DNA of 64,000 nucleotides, from assembly GCA_949710005.1 (NCBI GenBank), contig OX453273.1:1936822-2000821 (forward strand), in the 5' to 3' direction. Source of the stretch: Ricordea florida (taxonomy: Eukaryota; Cnidaria; Anthozoa; Corallimorpharia; Ricordeidae). Every line of letters starts with the position of its first letter. Positions within the stretch are counted from its first letter, which is position 1. The notes under the pieces were generated by a model. The model ran no database searches, was not told where the DNA came from, and saw only the letters and a list, made by a program, of their open reading frames with translations. The translations under genes were made by a program, and so were the position numbers. This document shows positions 40,101 through 52,941 of this stretch, piece by piece.

Positions 40101-41189
40101 CACAGCTCGCATATTGGCGTTAAAGGGTGTATACGCAGAGCACGTGATACCCTCTACTGGCCCCGCATGGCAACCGAGCTACGAGAGTACATCTCGAAGT
40201 GTGACGTATGCCTAGCGCACCGCACCGGACAAGCCAAGGAAACACTCGTACAGCACGAAGTGGTGGCCCGTCCCTGGTCCAAAGTCGCCGCTGATCTTTG
40301 TGAGCTAGACAACCGCACACTCCTAGTCATCACTGACTACTACAGTAACTTCATAGAAGTTGCTCGACTCAACACCGCGACGTCACGCAACGTCATCAAA
40401 GAAATGAAAGCCGTATTTGCCAGGTATGGCATTCCAGACGTCCTCGTGACGGATAACGGTCCCCAGTTTGCATCCGCTGAATTCGCTGTCTTCGCGAAAA
40501 CCTGGATGTTCAAACACAGTACATCATCACCCTACCATCCACAGTCAAATGGAAAGGCTGAGAACGCCGTGAAAACTGTGAAACGCCTGTTTACCAAGTG
40601 TAAAGAGTCTGGCCAATCAGAGTTCTTAGCACTGTTAGATTGGCGGAACACCCCGACTGAAGGAATTGGCACCAGCCCCGCCCAGCGTCTAATGGGACGT
40701 CGCTGCAAGACCCTCCTTCCTGTCGCCGGTACCCTGTTACAGCCTCGTTACTCAACAGAAGAGGAGACACGCGCGCTTATTGGCAACAAACAGCGGCAGC
40801 AGCACTACTACAACAAGCATGCAAGGCCGGCACTGCGACCAATCGGACAAGGTGAAACCGTGCGCATGAAACTACCTGGTCAGAAAACCTGGAGCGCTGG
40901 TACCTGCATGGCACAAGCTGGTCCGCGTAGCTACGATGTGAAAGTCGGTGAGACTGTATACCGTCGCAACCGCCGCCAGCTGATTCAGTCCAAAGAACCT
41001 CCCATTGTAGACTCCAGCGAGCCAGAACCTTCTACATCATGTGCAGAGACAAAACCTCAACACATTGAACTAGCCAATCAGCCGCCGACCCAAGCATCCA
41101 GCACCCCTGACTCACAACCTGTTAGTATACGCAAATCACAACGTACCCGCAGACCACCTGCTCACCTAAAGGACTTTGTCACCAAATGA
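37134..41189 (+). CDS. Ty3 gag-pol polyprotein, single 1351-codon frame
   Basis: The start is an ATG at 37134 and the stop TGA at 41187. Gag-like N-terminus (1-220) is followed by a Cys-rich segment (C225, C228) and a zinc knuckle (C247, C250, H255, C260). The aspartic protease motif DTGA is at 317-320. Reverse transcriptase has KLDVRNGFWHV and an active site VADD (D621, D622), where most relatives have Y-x-DD. RNase H has D774 in CDASQFGLG. Integrase has a zinc-binding H990/H993/C1023/C1026 and a DD35E triad (D1054, D1107, E1143), then a basic C-terminus. Gag and pol are fused without frameshift. The product makes the particle, copies the RNA and inserts the cDNA. No break is seen, and the element could be active. 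Confidence 0.96.
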   Translation: MASGYSLPPPAHLEIHDSNAAEKWKKFLLAWENYALATELSEKSQPVQVATLLTVIGEEAREVYSTFNDWVNEGDDKKIGPVLKKLGDYCEPRKNIPFERYRFNRRIQEPGETYDQYRTALRKLAEGCNFATITPEEILRDRLLFGIREPKLRERLLRETTLTLAKTDEICRASESTTAQMKLMEKEENPSSTVNAVREKSKNLKVPRKRNLKGKDSQHGKPKECERCGSVHDYAKKEQCPAFGKTCLKCGKLSHFAAKCRSKKRDNNTRTFVRAVDDDVSESEVFYADMISAVDLDDSQLVTLKLESGNYLRFQPDTGAQCNVIPVSLYKKATKDHKLERVTPLNTQLSAYGGSKLQVVGQVRITVWRDDYRCQLDCKLVDNNTIRPLLGRKACVGMKIITYTDNDQLNKPQTGNAPVYSLETAAKVTQAPITKMALIKKYPQVFGEGVGKLAGEHHIRIDSTVNPVQHAPRRVPVALRAKVKETLEDLEKQEIIAPVTCPTAWISYMVTVPKKNGKLRVCLDPRDLNRAVQREHYPLPTIEDIATRLHGAKVFTKLDVRNGFWHVALDAESSYLTTFHTPFGRYRWRRLPFGISSAPEVFQRKMHELIEGLSGIEVVADDFIAIGCGNTVEEAIDDHDTVLIRFLERCKERGVKLNTDKLNLRLTEVPFIGHVATDKGLCVDPAKVRAISEMPAPTDKAGVQRLLGLAQYLSKFLPRLSDITKPLRELTQKDVQWTWETAQEEALVALKNAVMTTPVLRYYNLEEEVTLQCDASQFGLGAALLQNGQPVAYASRALTDAETRYAQIEKELLAIVFACERFEPYVYGRDEVHVESDHQPLESIFLKPLHSAPKRLQRMLLRLQKYSLRVTYKKGHDMFLADTLSRAFLPEVNACEFTQELEEVDHTASLPVSDERWQQIRHASADDPVLQQLRATIRRGWPETRSEIPECLYPYFDMRDVLTVQNELVFKGQLLVVPASLRKELMAVVHSSHIGVKGCIRRARDTLYWPRMATELREYISKCDVCLAHRTGQAKETLVQHEVVARPWSKVAADLCELDNRTLLVITDYYSNFIEVARLNTATSRNVIKEMKAVFARYGIPDVLVTDNGPQFASAEFAVFAKTWMFKHSTSSPYHPQSNGKAENAVKTVKRLFTKCKESGQSEFLALLDWRNTPTEGIGTSPAQRLMGRRCKTLLPVAGTLLQPRYSTEEETRALIGNKQRQQHYYNKHARPALRPIGQGETVRMKLPGQKTWSAGTCMAQAGPRSYDVKVGETVYRRNRRQLIQSKEPPIVDSSEPEPSTSCAETKPQHIELANQPPTQASSTPDSQPVSIRKSQRTRRPPAHLKDFVTK

Positions 41190-41263
41190 ACTATTAGTTC
41201 CTCTAAATACTTGTTGATTCGATCTTGATTTATTAGGAAACACATGTAGCTTACTTTCTTTAT

Positions 41264-41274
41264 AGGAGGAAAGA
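41264..41274 (+). other. Polypurine tract
   Basis: AGGAGGAAAGA directly precedes the 3' LTR and is the expected plus-strand primer. Confidence 0.85.
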
Positions 41275-41471
41275 TGTGACGAAACTAATGTGGTTTATCT
41301 AGAAACCACAAGGGCTGACCGAAATAGTTTACGTGTCTGCGGTATCTATTACCGGAAATAGTTTAGATTTTTCACTAGCCACTCCTAGCACATGTATTAC
41401 TTGTTTTTCTATCTGCTCCACATTATTATTAAACGTCGTTTGCTAAAGAAAGTCTCTCGCGTGTTGTTACA
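41275..41471 (+). repeat. 3' LTR of the intact Ty3 element
   Basis: Identical to 36864-37060 in every base I compared; followed by the right CAAGG target duplication at 41472-41476. Confidence 0.97.
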
Positions 41472-41476
41472 CAAGG

Positions 41477-42329
41477 TACCAGTAATCTCTTCCTGTTTAC
41501 TTGAAAGCTGTTAACATAGGAAAGGTTTAGTCTACATTGAAACTTTGCTAACATGGCCAACAACGCTTTTTTACAGCCGAGTACTTGCTACACTGTTCAT
41601 ATGAAATCACCTGTATCACTCAGCGGCCATTTTGGAGTCCGTGGAGAATAAATGCTTTGTCTCTGCCTTGTATTAATTTTGCCCGTCCAGCCTCACACTG
41701 AATGAGAGGTTAGATGGGCAACATCTTTTGTTTGGACACTGAGTGATATGGGTCTATAGAGTCACATCCAGGTTATAAATAAAATTAGTTTTTATTGTAA
41801 TACACACACAGATTTGTACAACACAATTGACTATTGTAAAACCAAACCCAAAGTGATAATTACTTTAAAATTTAACCATTCACAGCAGATGCACAAAGTC
41901 CAATAAAACAATAAGAATGTAAAGCAAATTCATGTTGCCAGTAGAAAGTGCAGGGGAGTGGGTGCAACCTTGTTGCAATATTGGTTTTAGTGTTACTTCT
42001 CATTGGTTATTTATTATTATTTTCCTTTACAGCCACCCCTCAAATAAGGAATAAAAAAAATGAATGAATGAAGTTACGGAAGTTTCTTTAACCAATCACA
42101 CATCAAAGTTACGTAAAATTGAAGAAAACTCAAAATGACTTTCAACAAAGAATTGAACACCACTCTATTCAATGTACTGCTACTTGGGCCTTCCGAGATA
42201 AGAAAATTGCTCGCTAATAAGTTATGAATGATTTGAAGAAGCTACAGATTCTTGTCACAGATGCTATTCTGAGCATCTAATAGCAATTGTGAAGACACAT
42301 TTATCTACAAAGGCCAATTTACATGCTTC
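41477..42329. other. Displaced 3' flank of the SHLD2-like gene, convergent with RBBP9
   Basis: Before the Ty3 insertion this was the SHLD2-like 3' UTR. An AATAAA at about 41647-41652 could be its original poly(A) signal. The RBBP9 3' UTR approaches from the right. No other gene is visible. Confidence 0.5.
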
Positions 42330-45751
<3,422 letters not shown>

Positions 45752-48180
45752 TTTCGGATCAACTTAATAGTTATATTTTTATCGTTGGGTGTGCCGACTC
45801 AATTGGTTCTGCACGCATTTTGCTTGGCGGCTGCCATTTTCTCTGTAGCCGCGGAGCGAAGGATTTGATGGAAGGGGAGGGCTGGTAGAAGAGCGTAGAT
45901 CATCTAAAGCCCCACCCTACTACCCCATAGCTGTCGAAGCCTACGACGTTTGCACTCGGACCGTACGTGTCATGAACGAGAAGTAGGTACTTTATTGCAT
46001 CAGCCTGCCTAAATGATGCCAAATCCCAAAACAAAAACTGTTCACGTCAAAAAGGAATTCTAAAACAGTGAAAATGTATTAAATTCTTCTATACCTTGAA
46101 AACAAATTCTTGACGTCCAAAGGCAACGAAAATTTTACTTTGCCACGATGAAAATTCCCCCTGTAAATTTTAAAATTGTTAGACCAGAAAGATGGTAAGG
46201 GACCGATCGTTTATTACGTCCCAGGGGGGGGCGGTGGTTTTGGAGCGGGGGGGGTACAATTTTAAAACAAGCTCCTTTTTGGGGGGTAAATTTTTCTCTG
46301 GTAAGAAATATGAGGGGGGTCAAATTTTATGACACAGCAACAGCAGTCTAGGGAATTTGACGTCAGTGATCTATCCTCGATCCCGTGGTTGGGGAAAAGG
46401 AAAGAATTTGACGCGATTTCAGGTCCCGAGGAAAGGGTTGTTGGACATGGTCACGCAAGAGCCTGGAACCTAGCTCTCAATCCGCCATCTTGGAAATTAC
46501 TCAGAAGGCTCAGTTTGTGCTCGATCTTTACGCGGTCTTTCAATTGGTATATTTGAAAAAAAGATCGAAAATGCCCCTCTACGAAGCCTGGGATGTAAAA
46601 CGGGAGACGAGAAAGGCCGTAGTAGCAGGTGAACATTTTGTTGTTTGATATCAGAAATTTAATCTGACATCATGATGATAAACGAGATATTAAATGAAAA
46701 AAGATAAAAAATCTGTCTACGGAAGGACGGAGAGAATTATGGCCTCCTCAGGAGGGGGGTACATTTTTCAAACAAGAATTGGGAAGGGGGGTATAATTTT
46801 TACCACAAAATATTTTTGGGGGGTTCAGTTTTGAAGCACTACACTTTTCTGAAACCCCCCCCCCCCACCCCCCGGGACGTAATAAACGATGGGTCCCTAA
46901 GAATCGCTGGACAATGAAATATTTCAAACATGGCGGTGTTTTCTACCTCGTGATCTTTCTAGTGTTAAATTAACAGTCAAATATATAGTTGAGCGTCAAA
47001 TTTTAACCCTGAACTCTTTTTGTTTTAATGTTTAGAGGCCCAAAAAAATTTCAAGTCAAACCAAGCATTGTGAAGACTATGATAATCACATTGCTTGCTT
47101 TTATTTTTGTTTTTTTTGTTCACATAGAAAAACCGACGTAGAATTGCACGAACGATTCCATCCATTTTTTACGTTGAAAATTGGAGAGCCGTCTTTACTT
47201 CAGTTTTTCAAGCTAATCCTGAAGCTAATTTAGACCAAGGAAGCTTTGTTATTAGAGTTATACCTTCTCATTTCATGTAACCATCCTACGTTTGATTTTA
47301 TTTGCTATTGTATTATGTGCAGTAAATAAACAAAATGAATATGAGAGTCTGAAATCGTAAACTTTTACGCGCAGAGAATCTCTTGGAAATTCAGATAAGT
47401 CATAAAGGGTTGGCTTCGAGTCAGATGGCCGAATAACCATGGCGTAACACTGCACAGAAGTTGTCAGTTACTGACTGTTTGGTTGAGCAACTCCTCCCTG
47501 GGAAATGCTACTGTAAAGAAGCCGATTTTAGCCTCGATCAGCACGAAACTGCTGCCTGATATTGCCTCAAGTTTAAATATTAGCGTTTGAAAGTTTGTAA
47601 TATAGTTTTATGATGCAAGTAACACCGTAAAGTTTCCTATATAACTCCGCTATTTTGAAGTCAAAGCTTAACACGATGGCTTCGCGATAAAGAAACTTCG
47701 ATTCGTCTGAAAAGCTCTAGGTTGTAGAAATCAGAGCAATATTATGTTTCATCTTCATCCATTAGAAAGAAAGATTTTAGCTGTCACAAAGAGTTAAAAC
47801 GAGCTTTCAAGAGTTCCACCTCTTTAATTATTTAAAAACTAATTGTTTGTACACGGTATTGCCCATTAACCTGAACGTATTACTCGTCACTCACAGATTA
47901 CCTGTCACCGCTGCGACTAGTAAAAATATTTTCAGCCTTGTTTTTTACCTGTCGTTTATTACGTTGTATTTACGTCAAAGAATTGTGAAAAATGACTTTT
48001 TTTTTCATTTGTGCAAATAATGTAAAAATCCACTGCTGAGAGTATTACATTTACTATGCATGCAAAAACTGACAGTGTGAATAAACCGCAAACAGGTCAC
48101 TTACACCGAACGTTATCAACGTACCCGGTTGATGTAAAGCTTTAACGGAACATCATTAGGTTGATGAAAGGATTTGTCGG
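45752..48180. other. RBBP9 upstream and intergenic DNA
   Basis: The first 150 bp should hold the RBBP9 promoter; it is GC-richer than its surroundings, but no element stands out. Further right lies a G/C-tract terminal-inverted-repeat element (46196-46902). From 46903 to 48180 nothing recognisable is present. Confidence 0.45.
46196..46902. mobile_element. G-tract terminal-inverted-repeat element, about 700 bp
   Basis: The left end AGGGACCGATCGTTTATTAC followed by GTCCCAGGGGGG is mirrored at the right end by CCCCCGGGACGTAATAAACG, ATGGGTCCCT. Inside are several GGGG-rich GGGGTACAATTTT-type segments in both orientations. There is no transposase frame, so it is non-autonomous. Confidence 0.75.
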
Positions 48181-48573
48181 AACAAAGGAACTGTCGGAAT
48201 GGATCTTCGGACCCTCCCCTCAACCGGACTTGTCTATATTACAAGGGTTTTATTAGTGTAATCATATAGACAAGTCCGGTTGAGGGGAGGGTCCGAAGAT
48301 CCATTCCGACAGTTCCTTTGTTAACAAGTATTTGAAAATCAGAGAAAGATTCACCTTTGGTGCCTGGAATGTAAGAACACTTCTGGATCACACAGAATCG
48401 AGTGTGCATCTAGAGCGCATATAGACAAGTCCGGTTGAGGGGAGGGTCCGAAGATCCATTCCGACAGTTCCTTTGTTAATAAGTATTTGAAAATCAGAGA
48501 AAGATTCACCTTTGGTGCCTGGAATGTAAGAACACTTCTGGATCACACAGAATCGAGTGTGCATCTAGAGCGC
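48181..48573. repeat. LINE 5' end in three copies: one inverted, two tandem
   Basis: A 59-bp inverted copy (48181-48239) faces the first direct copy (arm 48264-48322) across a 24-bp spacer. The direct 155-bp unit, starting ATATAGACAAGTCCGGTTGA, occupies 48264-48418 and again 48419-48573, with a single base difference (TTAACAAG versus TTAATAAG). The unit covers the 5' leader and the first codons of the ORF. Confidence 0.93.
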
Positions 48574-51500
48574 AGTACTGCCGTTGTTGGCAGAGAACTT
48601 GAGAGATACAACATCGATATCGCTGCTCTTTCAGAGACCTGTTTCAGCGAGGAAGGTCAGGTTTGTGAAAAGGGCGCTGGATATACCTTTTTTTGGAAAG
48701 GAAAGCCAGCGGGCGTGAAGAGAGAAGGAGGTGTTGGTTTTGCAGTACGTAATGCTATTGTCAAGAACATAGAGCATCCAGAGGGCATCAGCGATCGCAT
48801 AATGTATCTGAGGGTTCCGTTGGCAGGTGGACGTTTTATGTCAGTTATATCGGTGTACGCCCCTACCTTAACAAGCAGTGACGAAGTCATCATGTCATTT
48901 TATCACGATCTACGGAACTGTATCAACTCCATTGCTCATGCAGAAAAGATTGTCCTTTTAGGGGACTTTAATGCTCGTGTTGGTTGTGATGATGATACTT
49001 GGGACGCTCTTGGCAAATTCGGTATTGGTAAAATGAATTCCAGTGGTCTGCTGCTTCTTCAGCTGTGTACGGAGTTGGATTTAGCCATCTGCAACACCTT
49101 TTTCCATCATAAAGTGATTCATAAAATAACATGGACTCATCCACGTTCGAAACGAGGACACATCTTAGATTATATCATCACCCGAAAACGAGATCTACAA
49201 GATGTCTGTGATGTCAGGGTTATGCGAGGTGCAGAATGTGGCACTGATCATATGTTAGTCCGAGGGAAAATGAAGCTAAGGATTAAGAAGAAGCTCAGGA
49301 ATTGCGGCACTCAAGTCCCTCGACGTATTGATGTCTCCAATTTACAAGATCGTAACACATCCGTTGACCTGAGAGTTGCTCTCGAGGGAATCCATTTCGA
49401 TGGCACTTGGGATAATTTCAAGTCGGAGGTGTACAGGGTTGGCGTTGATGTCCTTGGTTTCAAAAGAACAAAGCATCAGGACTGGTTTGACGAGAATGAT
49501 GCTGCGATCACTGAGCTTCTAGAAGAAAAGACCAGATTACATAAGAGGTTCCTTGCTTCTGATGATTCATCCCGGAATGCTGCGGAGAAAGCCTTCAAGG
49601 ACGCTAAATCAAAGTTACAACGTGAAATTCGGCAAATGAAGAATCGTTGGTGGGCCAGTGTCTCGATAAAAATGCAGAACGCTTATGATGCTAAAGATTC
49701 AAGATCTCTCTATAGCATTATCCGAAAAGTGTTTGGTCCTCAACCATCCTCCGTGGTACCTTTGAAATCCAAAGACGGCTCAACCCTTATCAAAGATACT
49801 GAAGGGATACTGAGCCGCTGGCAGGAATACTTCACAGATCTCTTTTGTAACCCGTCTGTATTTAATGAAGATGTGATCTCTGGCCTACAGCAGAAGGAAA
49901 TTTTAGTTGAAATGATGGTTGTTCCGAGTCTAGCTGAGGTGACGTCCGCCATTGATAAAGTGAACAGAGGCAAAGCTCCAGGATCGGATGGAATCCCCGT
50001 AGAACTGCTGCAGTCCGGTGGTGACAACGTTACCTCTACAATTCACAAATTAATCCTGACTGTTTGGCAGGGAGAATCGGCCCCACAGGACTGGGTAGAT
50101 GCAATCTTACTTTCTCTCTTCAAGGGCAAGGGTTCAAAAAGTGAATGCGGCGACTACCGCGGGATCAGTCTATTGGAGGCAGTGGGAAAAGTTCTGGCAA
50201 GACTACTATTGAATAGGCTGTTAAAATGGGTCTGCCCTTCTGTCATTCCAGATAGCCAATGCGGTTTCAGATCTGGACGCGGGACTACTGATATGATATT
50301 CTCCGTTCGTCAACTCATGGAGAAATGTGTAGAACAGCAAGTACCTTTGTTCCAAGTATTCGTAGATCTCACCAAAGCTTTCGATTCTATCAACCGCAGT
50401 GCCCTTTGGACTGTTTTACTGAAACTCGGTTGCCCTCCGGAGTTTGTCGACATCATCAAACAGTTACACCGCAACATGTGTGCCAGGGTCTGTGTCAATG
50501 GGAAACTGTCAGCTTCGATTCCTGTTGAAAATGGTGTGAAACAAGGCGATATCTTGGCACCAACCCTGTTCTCGATTTATTTTGCTGTAATGTTTGAATT
50601 TGCATTTCATGAGTGCGAGGTTGGGGCATTCATCCGCTTCAGGACCTCCGGCAAGGTTTTTAACCTTCGCCGTCTGAACTGTAAGTCGAAAACCTTTCAA
50701 ACCCTTCTCCGTGAGTTCTTGTATGCAGATGATGCGGTTTTGGTTGCGCACACGAGGGAGGATATGCAATTCATAATGGATGTCTTCTCTAAGGCCTGTA
50801 CCGCCTTTGGCCTCACCATAAGTATAAAGAAGACCAAAGTTATGTATACACCTTGTCCTGGAGAAGCGTATGTAGAACCTGTCATCTTGTGTGATGGAAT
50901 ACAGCTGGGAGTAGTGGACAACTTTGTATATCTGGGGAGTAAACTTAGCAGAGATGGCTCTCTTGATGCGGAGATTAACAACAGAATAGCTAAAGCAAGT
51001 GCTGCGTATGGCAAACTGGAGAAACGAGTATGGTCAGATCACAGTATTACTGTCAACACTAAACTTGGTGTCTACAATGCATGTGTTTTATCGTGTCTGC
51101 TGTATGGCTCTGAAACGTGGACAACCTACAGGCGTCACATCAAACGCTTGGAGAGATTCCACCAGAATTGTCTTCGGGGTATCATGAAGATTCACTGGTC
51201 CTCGTTTACGCCGGATACTGCTGTGCTGGAAAGAGCTGGCACGTTTAGCATCGAAAAGAGGATCATTCTTAACCAGTTGCGATGGACTGGACACGTGGTG
51301 AGAATGGATGATCCTCGAATCCCCAAACAACTGTTCTACGGAGAGCTTCTGGTTGGTAAAAGGCCGCAGCACAAACCAAGGAAACGTTTCAAGGACGTCG
51401 TTAAGTCCAATCTCAAAGCCATCGAGATTGATGTAAGCTCCTGGGAGAACTTGGCAGCCAACCGCCTTTCCTGGAGGCAAGCCATAAACACCGGCTGTCA

Positions 51501-51722
51501 TCTGTTCGAACAAAAGAGAGTTGAACATGCAGCGTTGAAAAGGGCACTCAGGAAGCAGGACTATAGTGCTGTACCAGCCGATATTCTGGAAGGCCTAAAG
51601 TGTGACATTTGCTCGCGTCTTTTTCTTTCTAAATCCGGCCTGCTGAGCCATTTAAGAGCTCATGCGAGAAGAGCTGAAGTTTCAAACCTTTAAGAAGTGG
51701 CCACCCTTTGTCAAGAGGAGGC
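48268..51722 (+). mobile_element. APE-type non-LTR retrotransposon (LINE), near full length
   Basis: One long frame encodes endonuclease, reverse transcriptase and a terminal C2H2 finger. A candidate 8-bp target duplication, AATCATAT, lies at 48260-48267 and 51723-51730; if right, it bounds the element and includes the duplicated 5' unit. There is no poly(A) tail at the 3' end; the sequence ends in TATCATAT-like repeats. Clade is unresolved by eye. Confidence 0.85.
48439..51693 (+). CDS. LINE endonuclease-reverse transcriptase ORF
   Basis: The frame is open from 48439 (after a TGA at 48436) to TAA at 51691-51693. The first recognisable residues are KIRERFTFGAWNVRTLLD, read from a TTG at 48487; no ATG occurs before the endonuclease domain. 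Numbered from that TTG the ORF has 1068 codons. The APE endonuclease (about 8-250) has NIDIAALSETC, LLGDFNARVG and GTDHMLV. Reverse transcriptase (about 490-780) has GKAPGSDGIP, FVDLTKAFDSINR, NGVKQGDILAPTLFS and YADD (D748, D749). After the thumb come QLRWTGHVVRM and a C-terminal C2H2 finger (C1039, C1042, H1055, H1059). No internal stop was found. The missing ATG could reflect the 5' rearrangement, a non-AUG start or loss of function. Confidence 0.92.
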   Translation, partial: GEGPKIHSDSSFVNKYLKIRERFTFGAWNVRTLLDHTESSVHLERSTAVVGRELERYNIDIAALSETCFSEEGQVCEKGAGYTFFWKGKPAGVKREGGVGFAVRNAIVKNIEHPEGISDRIMYLRVPLAGGRFMSVISVYAPTLTSSDEVIMSFYHDLRNCINSIAHAEKIVLLGDFNARVGCDDDTWDALGKFGIGKMNSSGLLLLQLCTELDLAICNTFFHHKVIHKITWTHPRSKRGHILDYIITRKRDLQDVCDVRVMRGAECGTDHMLVRGKMKLRIKKKLRNCGTQVPRRIDVSNLQDRNTSVDLRVALEGIHFDGTWDNFKSEVYRVGVDVLGFKRTKHQDWFDENDAAITELLEEKTRLHKRFLASDDSSRNAAEKAFKDAKSKLQREIRQMKNRWWASVSIKMQNAYDAKDSRSLYSIIRKVFGPQPSSVVPLKSKDGSTLIKDTEGILSRWQEYFTDLFCNPSVFNEDVISGLQQKEILVEMMVVPSLAEVTSAIDKVNRGKAPGSDGIPVELLQSGGDNVTSTIHKLILTVWQGESAPQDWVDAILLSLFKGKGSKSECGDYRGISLLEAVGKVLARLLLNRLLKWVCPSVIPDSQCGFRSGRGTTDMIFSVRQLMEKCVEQQVPLFQVFVDLTKAFDSINRSALWTVLLKLGCPPEFVDIIKQLHRNMCARVCVNGKLSASIPVENGVKQGDILAPTLFSIYFAVMFEFAFHECEVGAFIRFRTSGKVFNLRRLNCKSKTFQTLLREFLYADDAVLVAHTREDMQFIMDVFSKACTAFGLTISIKKTKVMYTPCPGEAYVEPVILCDGIQLGVVDNFVYLGSKLSRDGSLDAEINNRIAKASAAYGKLEKRVWSDHSITVNTKLGVYNACVLSCLLYGSETWTTYRRHIKRLERFHQNCLRGIMKIHWSSFTPDTAVLERAGTFSIEKRIILNQLRWTGHVVRMDDPRIPKQLFYGELLVGKRPQHKPRKRFKDVVKSNLKAIEIDVSSWENLAANRLSWRQAINTGCHLFEQKRVEHAALKRALRKQDYSAVPADILEGLKCDICSRLFLSKSGLLSHLRAHARRAEVSNL

Positions 51723-51942
51723 AATCATATCATATATCGCTAAAAGTGATTTTTGAAGAGAGAATTGCAAGTTTCATTTGAATTGTCACAAATAAATCCT
51801 TTTATAATCGCTATAATTATAACCCAGACTATTACCCTTGAAGAAACAACATTGCATGATTGTATTATAAACATCGACACCAATTATCACAATACAGTCG
51901 ATGCATCCTCTCGACTTCGACTAAAATCACATGCAATCCAAT

Positions 51943-52941
51943 TCAATGTCCGTCTTTTTTTCTCTTCTTCTTTCTTCCATCCTTTACTGAGCTCAGCAAA
52001 TCTAGAAATTGTGTTTGAACGTTTTCTTCAAAGAATTCTTGTTCTTTGTCTTTGGTCTGGAAAGTCTTTGGCTTTGCTGTGACTTCTTGTTGCAAGTTAA
52101 ACTGAGCATCTTCAAACTCCTGTAAAGCTGCTTGAAATTCGCGATAACTTTGGCTGTTTTTACTGGCCTCCTTTCCCTTGAGTTGGCTTTCTTTCTTCCG
52201 CGGTTTATCCACTTTCAAATCAATAAACTTCCCGTTGTCTAACACAATAACACCATCTTCAATCTTGATTTCAGACAAAGACGACAATTTGCCCATCTTG
52301 CGTCGAGTACTGATACTGTCTTTGTGGACGATTTTTTTCTTTGGACGTTCTGTAGTCACCGCTCTAACGTCTACATCGTCTTTCTGAAGGCTATTCCCGC
52401 TTCCACTTGCTGTTGACTTTTTAAGTGCAGCTGAATGACAGCGAGTCAACAGAGGAACGGAGTGAGCACGCACCATTATGGACGGCAGCTTGGGTACTTC
52501 TACTCTTATCAAATCATTCACAGAACTTGATGGACAGCTATTCATTCGACTTCGATAACGACGAATTCTTGATTGAGATGATAATACTTGCAGGCCATCA
52601 AAACTTTCCTCTCTTGCTGTATCTCGAGTTTTTGGCTGCAAAATTCGTGTTCCCCATCTGGCGTTGCGGTAGGAAGCATTCAAGCAGGGCGAGCTATTCC
52701 ACTTGTTTGCATTGAGGACAACATTCTCTGGGAGAATTTTTTCCTCAGTTATTGAGTTATGGTTCCTGTCTTTCAAATTATAATCCCTCACAATACCGAG
52801 AGGGAAAATTGTACGCTGTCGGCTGCACGACAGAGTTTCTTGGTTCGGTTTTCTCGAGGGGAGTTCTTCGAAGTTTTCAACTTTAGGTGAAGAGGTTGAA
52901 ACAAAGTTGCAAGTCCTTCTTTGTCCGGACATCCAGGCCAT
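51943..52941 (-). CDS. Unrecognised single-exon basic protein, 332 aa
   Basis: A complete minus-strand frame runs from an ATG at 52941 (MAWMSGQRRTCNFVS); an in-frame TGA lies about 45 nt upstream. The protein is rich in Ser, Arg and Lys and mostly polar, hence likely disordered. A central segment IEDGVIVLDNGKFIDLKVD looks like a short beta-hairpin, and a helical stretch YREFQAALQEFEDAQFNLQQ follows. The C-terminus DGRKKKRKKDGH and an inner RPKKKIVHK resemble nuclear localisation signals. I recognise no family. The length of the frame in AT-rich DNA, and its codon-like composition, favour a real gene. It lies 250 bp from the LINE 3' end and is transcribed toward it. It could also be one large exon of a longer gene. 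Confidence 0.6.
   Translation of the reverse strand: MAWMSGQRRTCNFVSTSSPKVENFEELPSRKPNQETLSCSRQRTIFPLGIVRDYNLKDRNHNSITEEKILPENVVLNANKWNSSPCLNASYRNARWGTRILQPKTRDTAREESFDGLQVLSSQSRIRRYRSRMNSCPSSSVNDLIRVEVPKLPSIMVRAHSVPLLTRCHSAALKKSTASGSGNSLQKDDVDVRAVTTERPKKKIVHKDSISTRRKMGKLSSLSEIKIEDGVIVLDNGKFIDLKVDKPRKKESQLKGKEASKNSQSYREFQAALQEFEDAQFNLQQEVTAKPKTFQTKDKEQEFFEENVQTQFLDLLSSVKDGRKKKRKKDGH

Larger units (their letters stand above)
36864..41471 (+). mobile_element. Intact young Ty3/gypsy retrotransposon (Mag/K02A2.6-like)
   Basis: The 4608-bp element has TG...CA LTRs of 197 bp that are identical by eye, a primer-binding site directly after the 5' LTR, one uninterrupted gag-pol frame and a polypurine tract directly before the 3' LTR. 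Five-base target duplications (CAAGG) flank it. Identical LTRs and an intact frame mean a very recent insertion that may still be polymorphic. It sits in sense orientation in what should be the 3' UTR of the SHLD2-like gene. No envelope-like frame is present. Confidence 0.97.

Noticed and set aside
48264..48573. LTRs for the element at 48268
   Set aside because: The direct repeats are tandem at one end only, and the ORF is of endonuclease-RT type, so this is a LINE with a duplicated 5' end.
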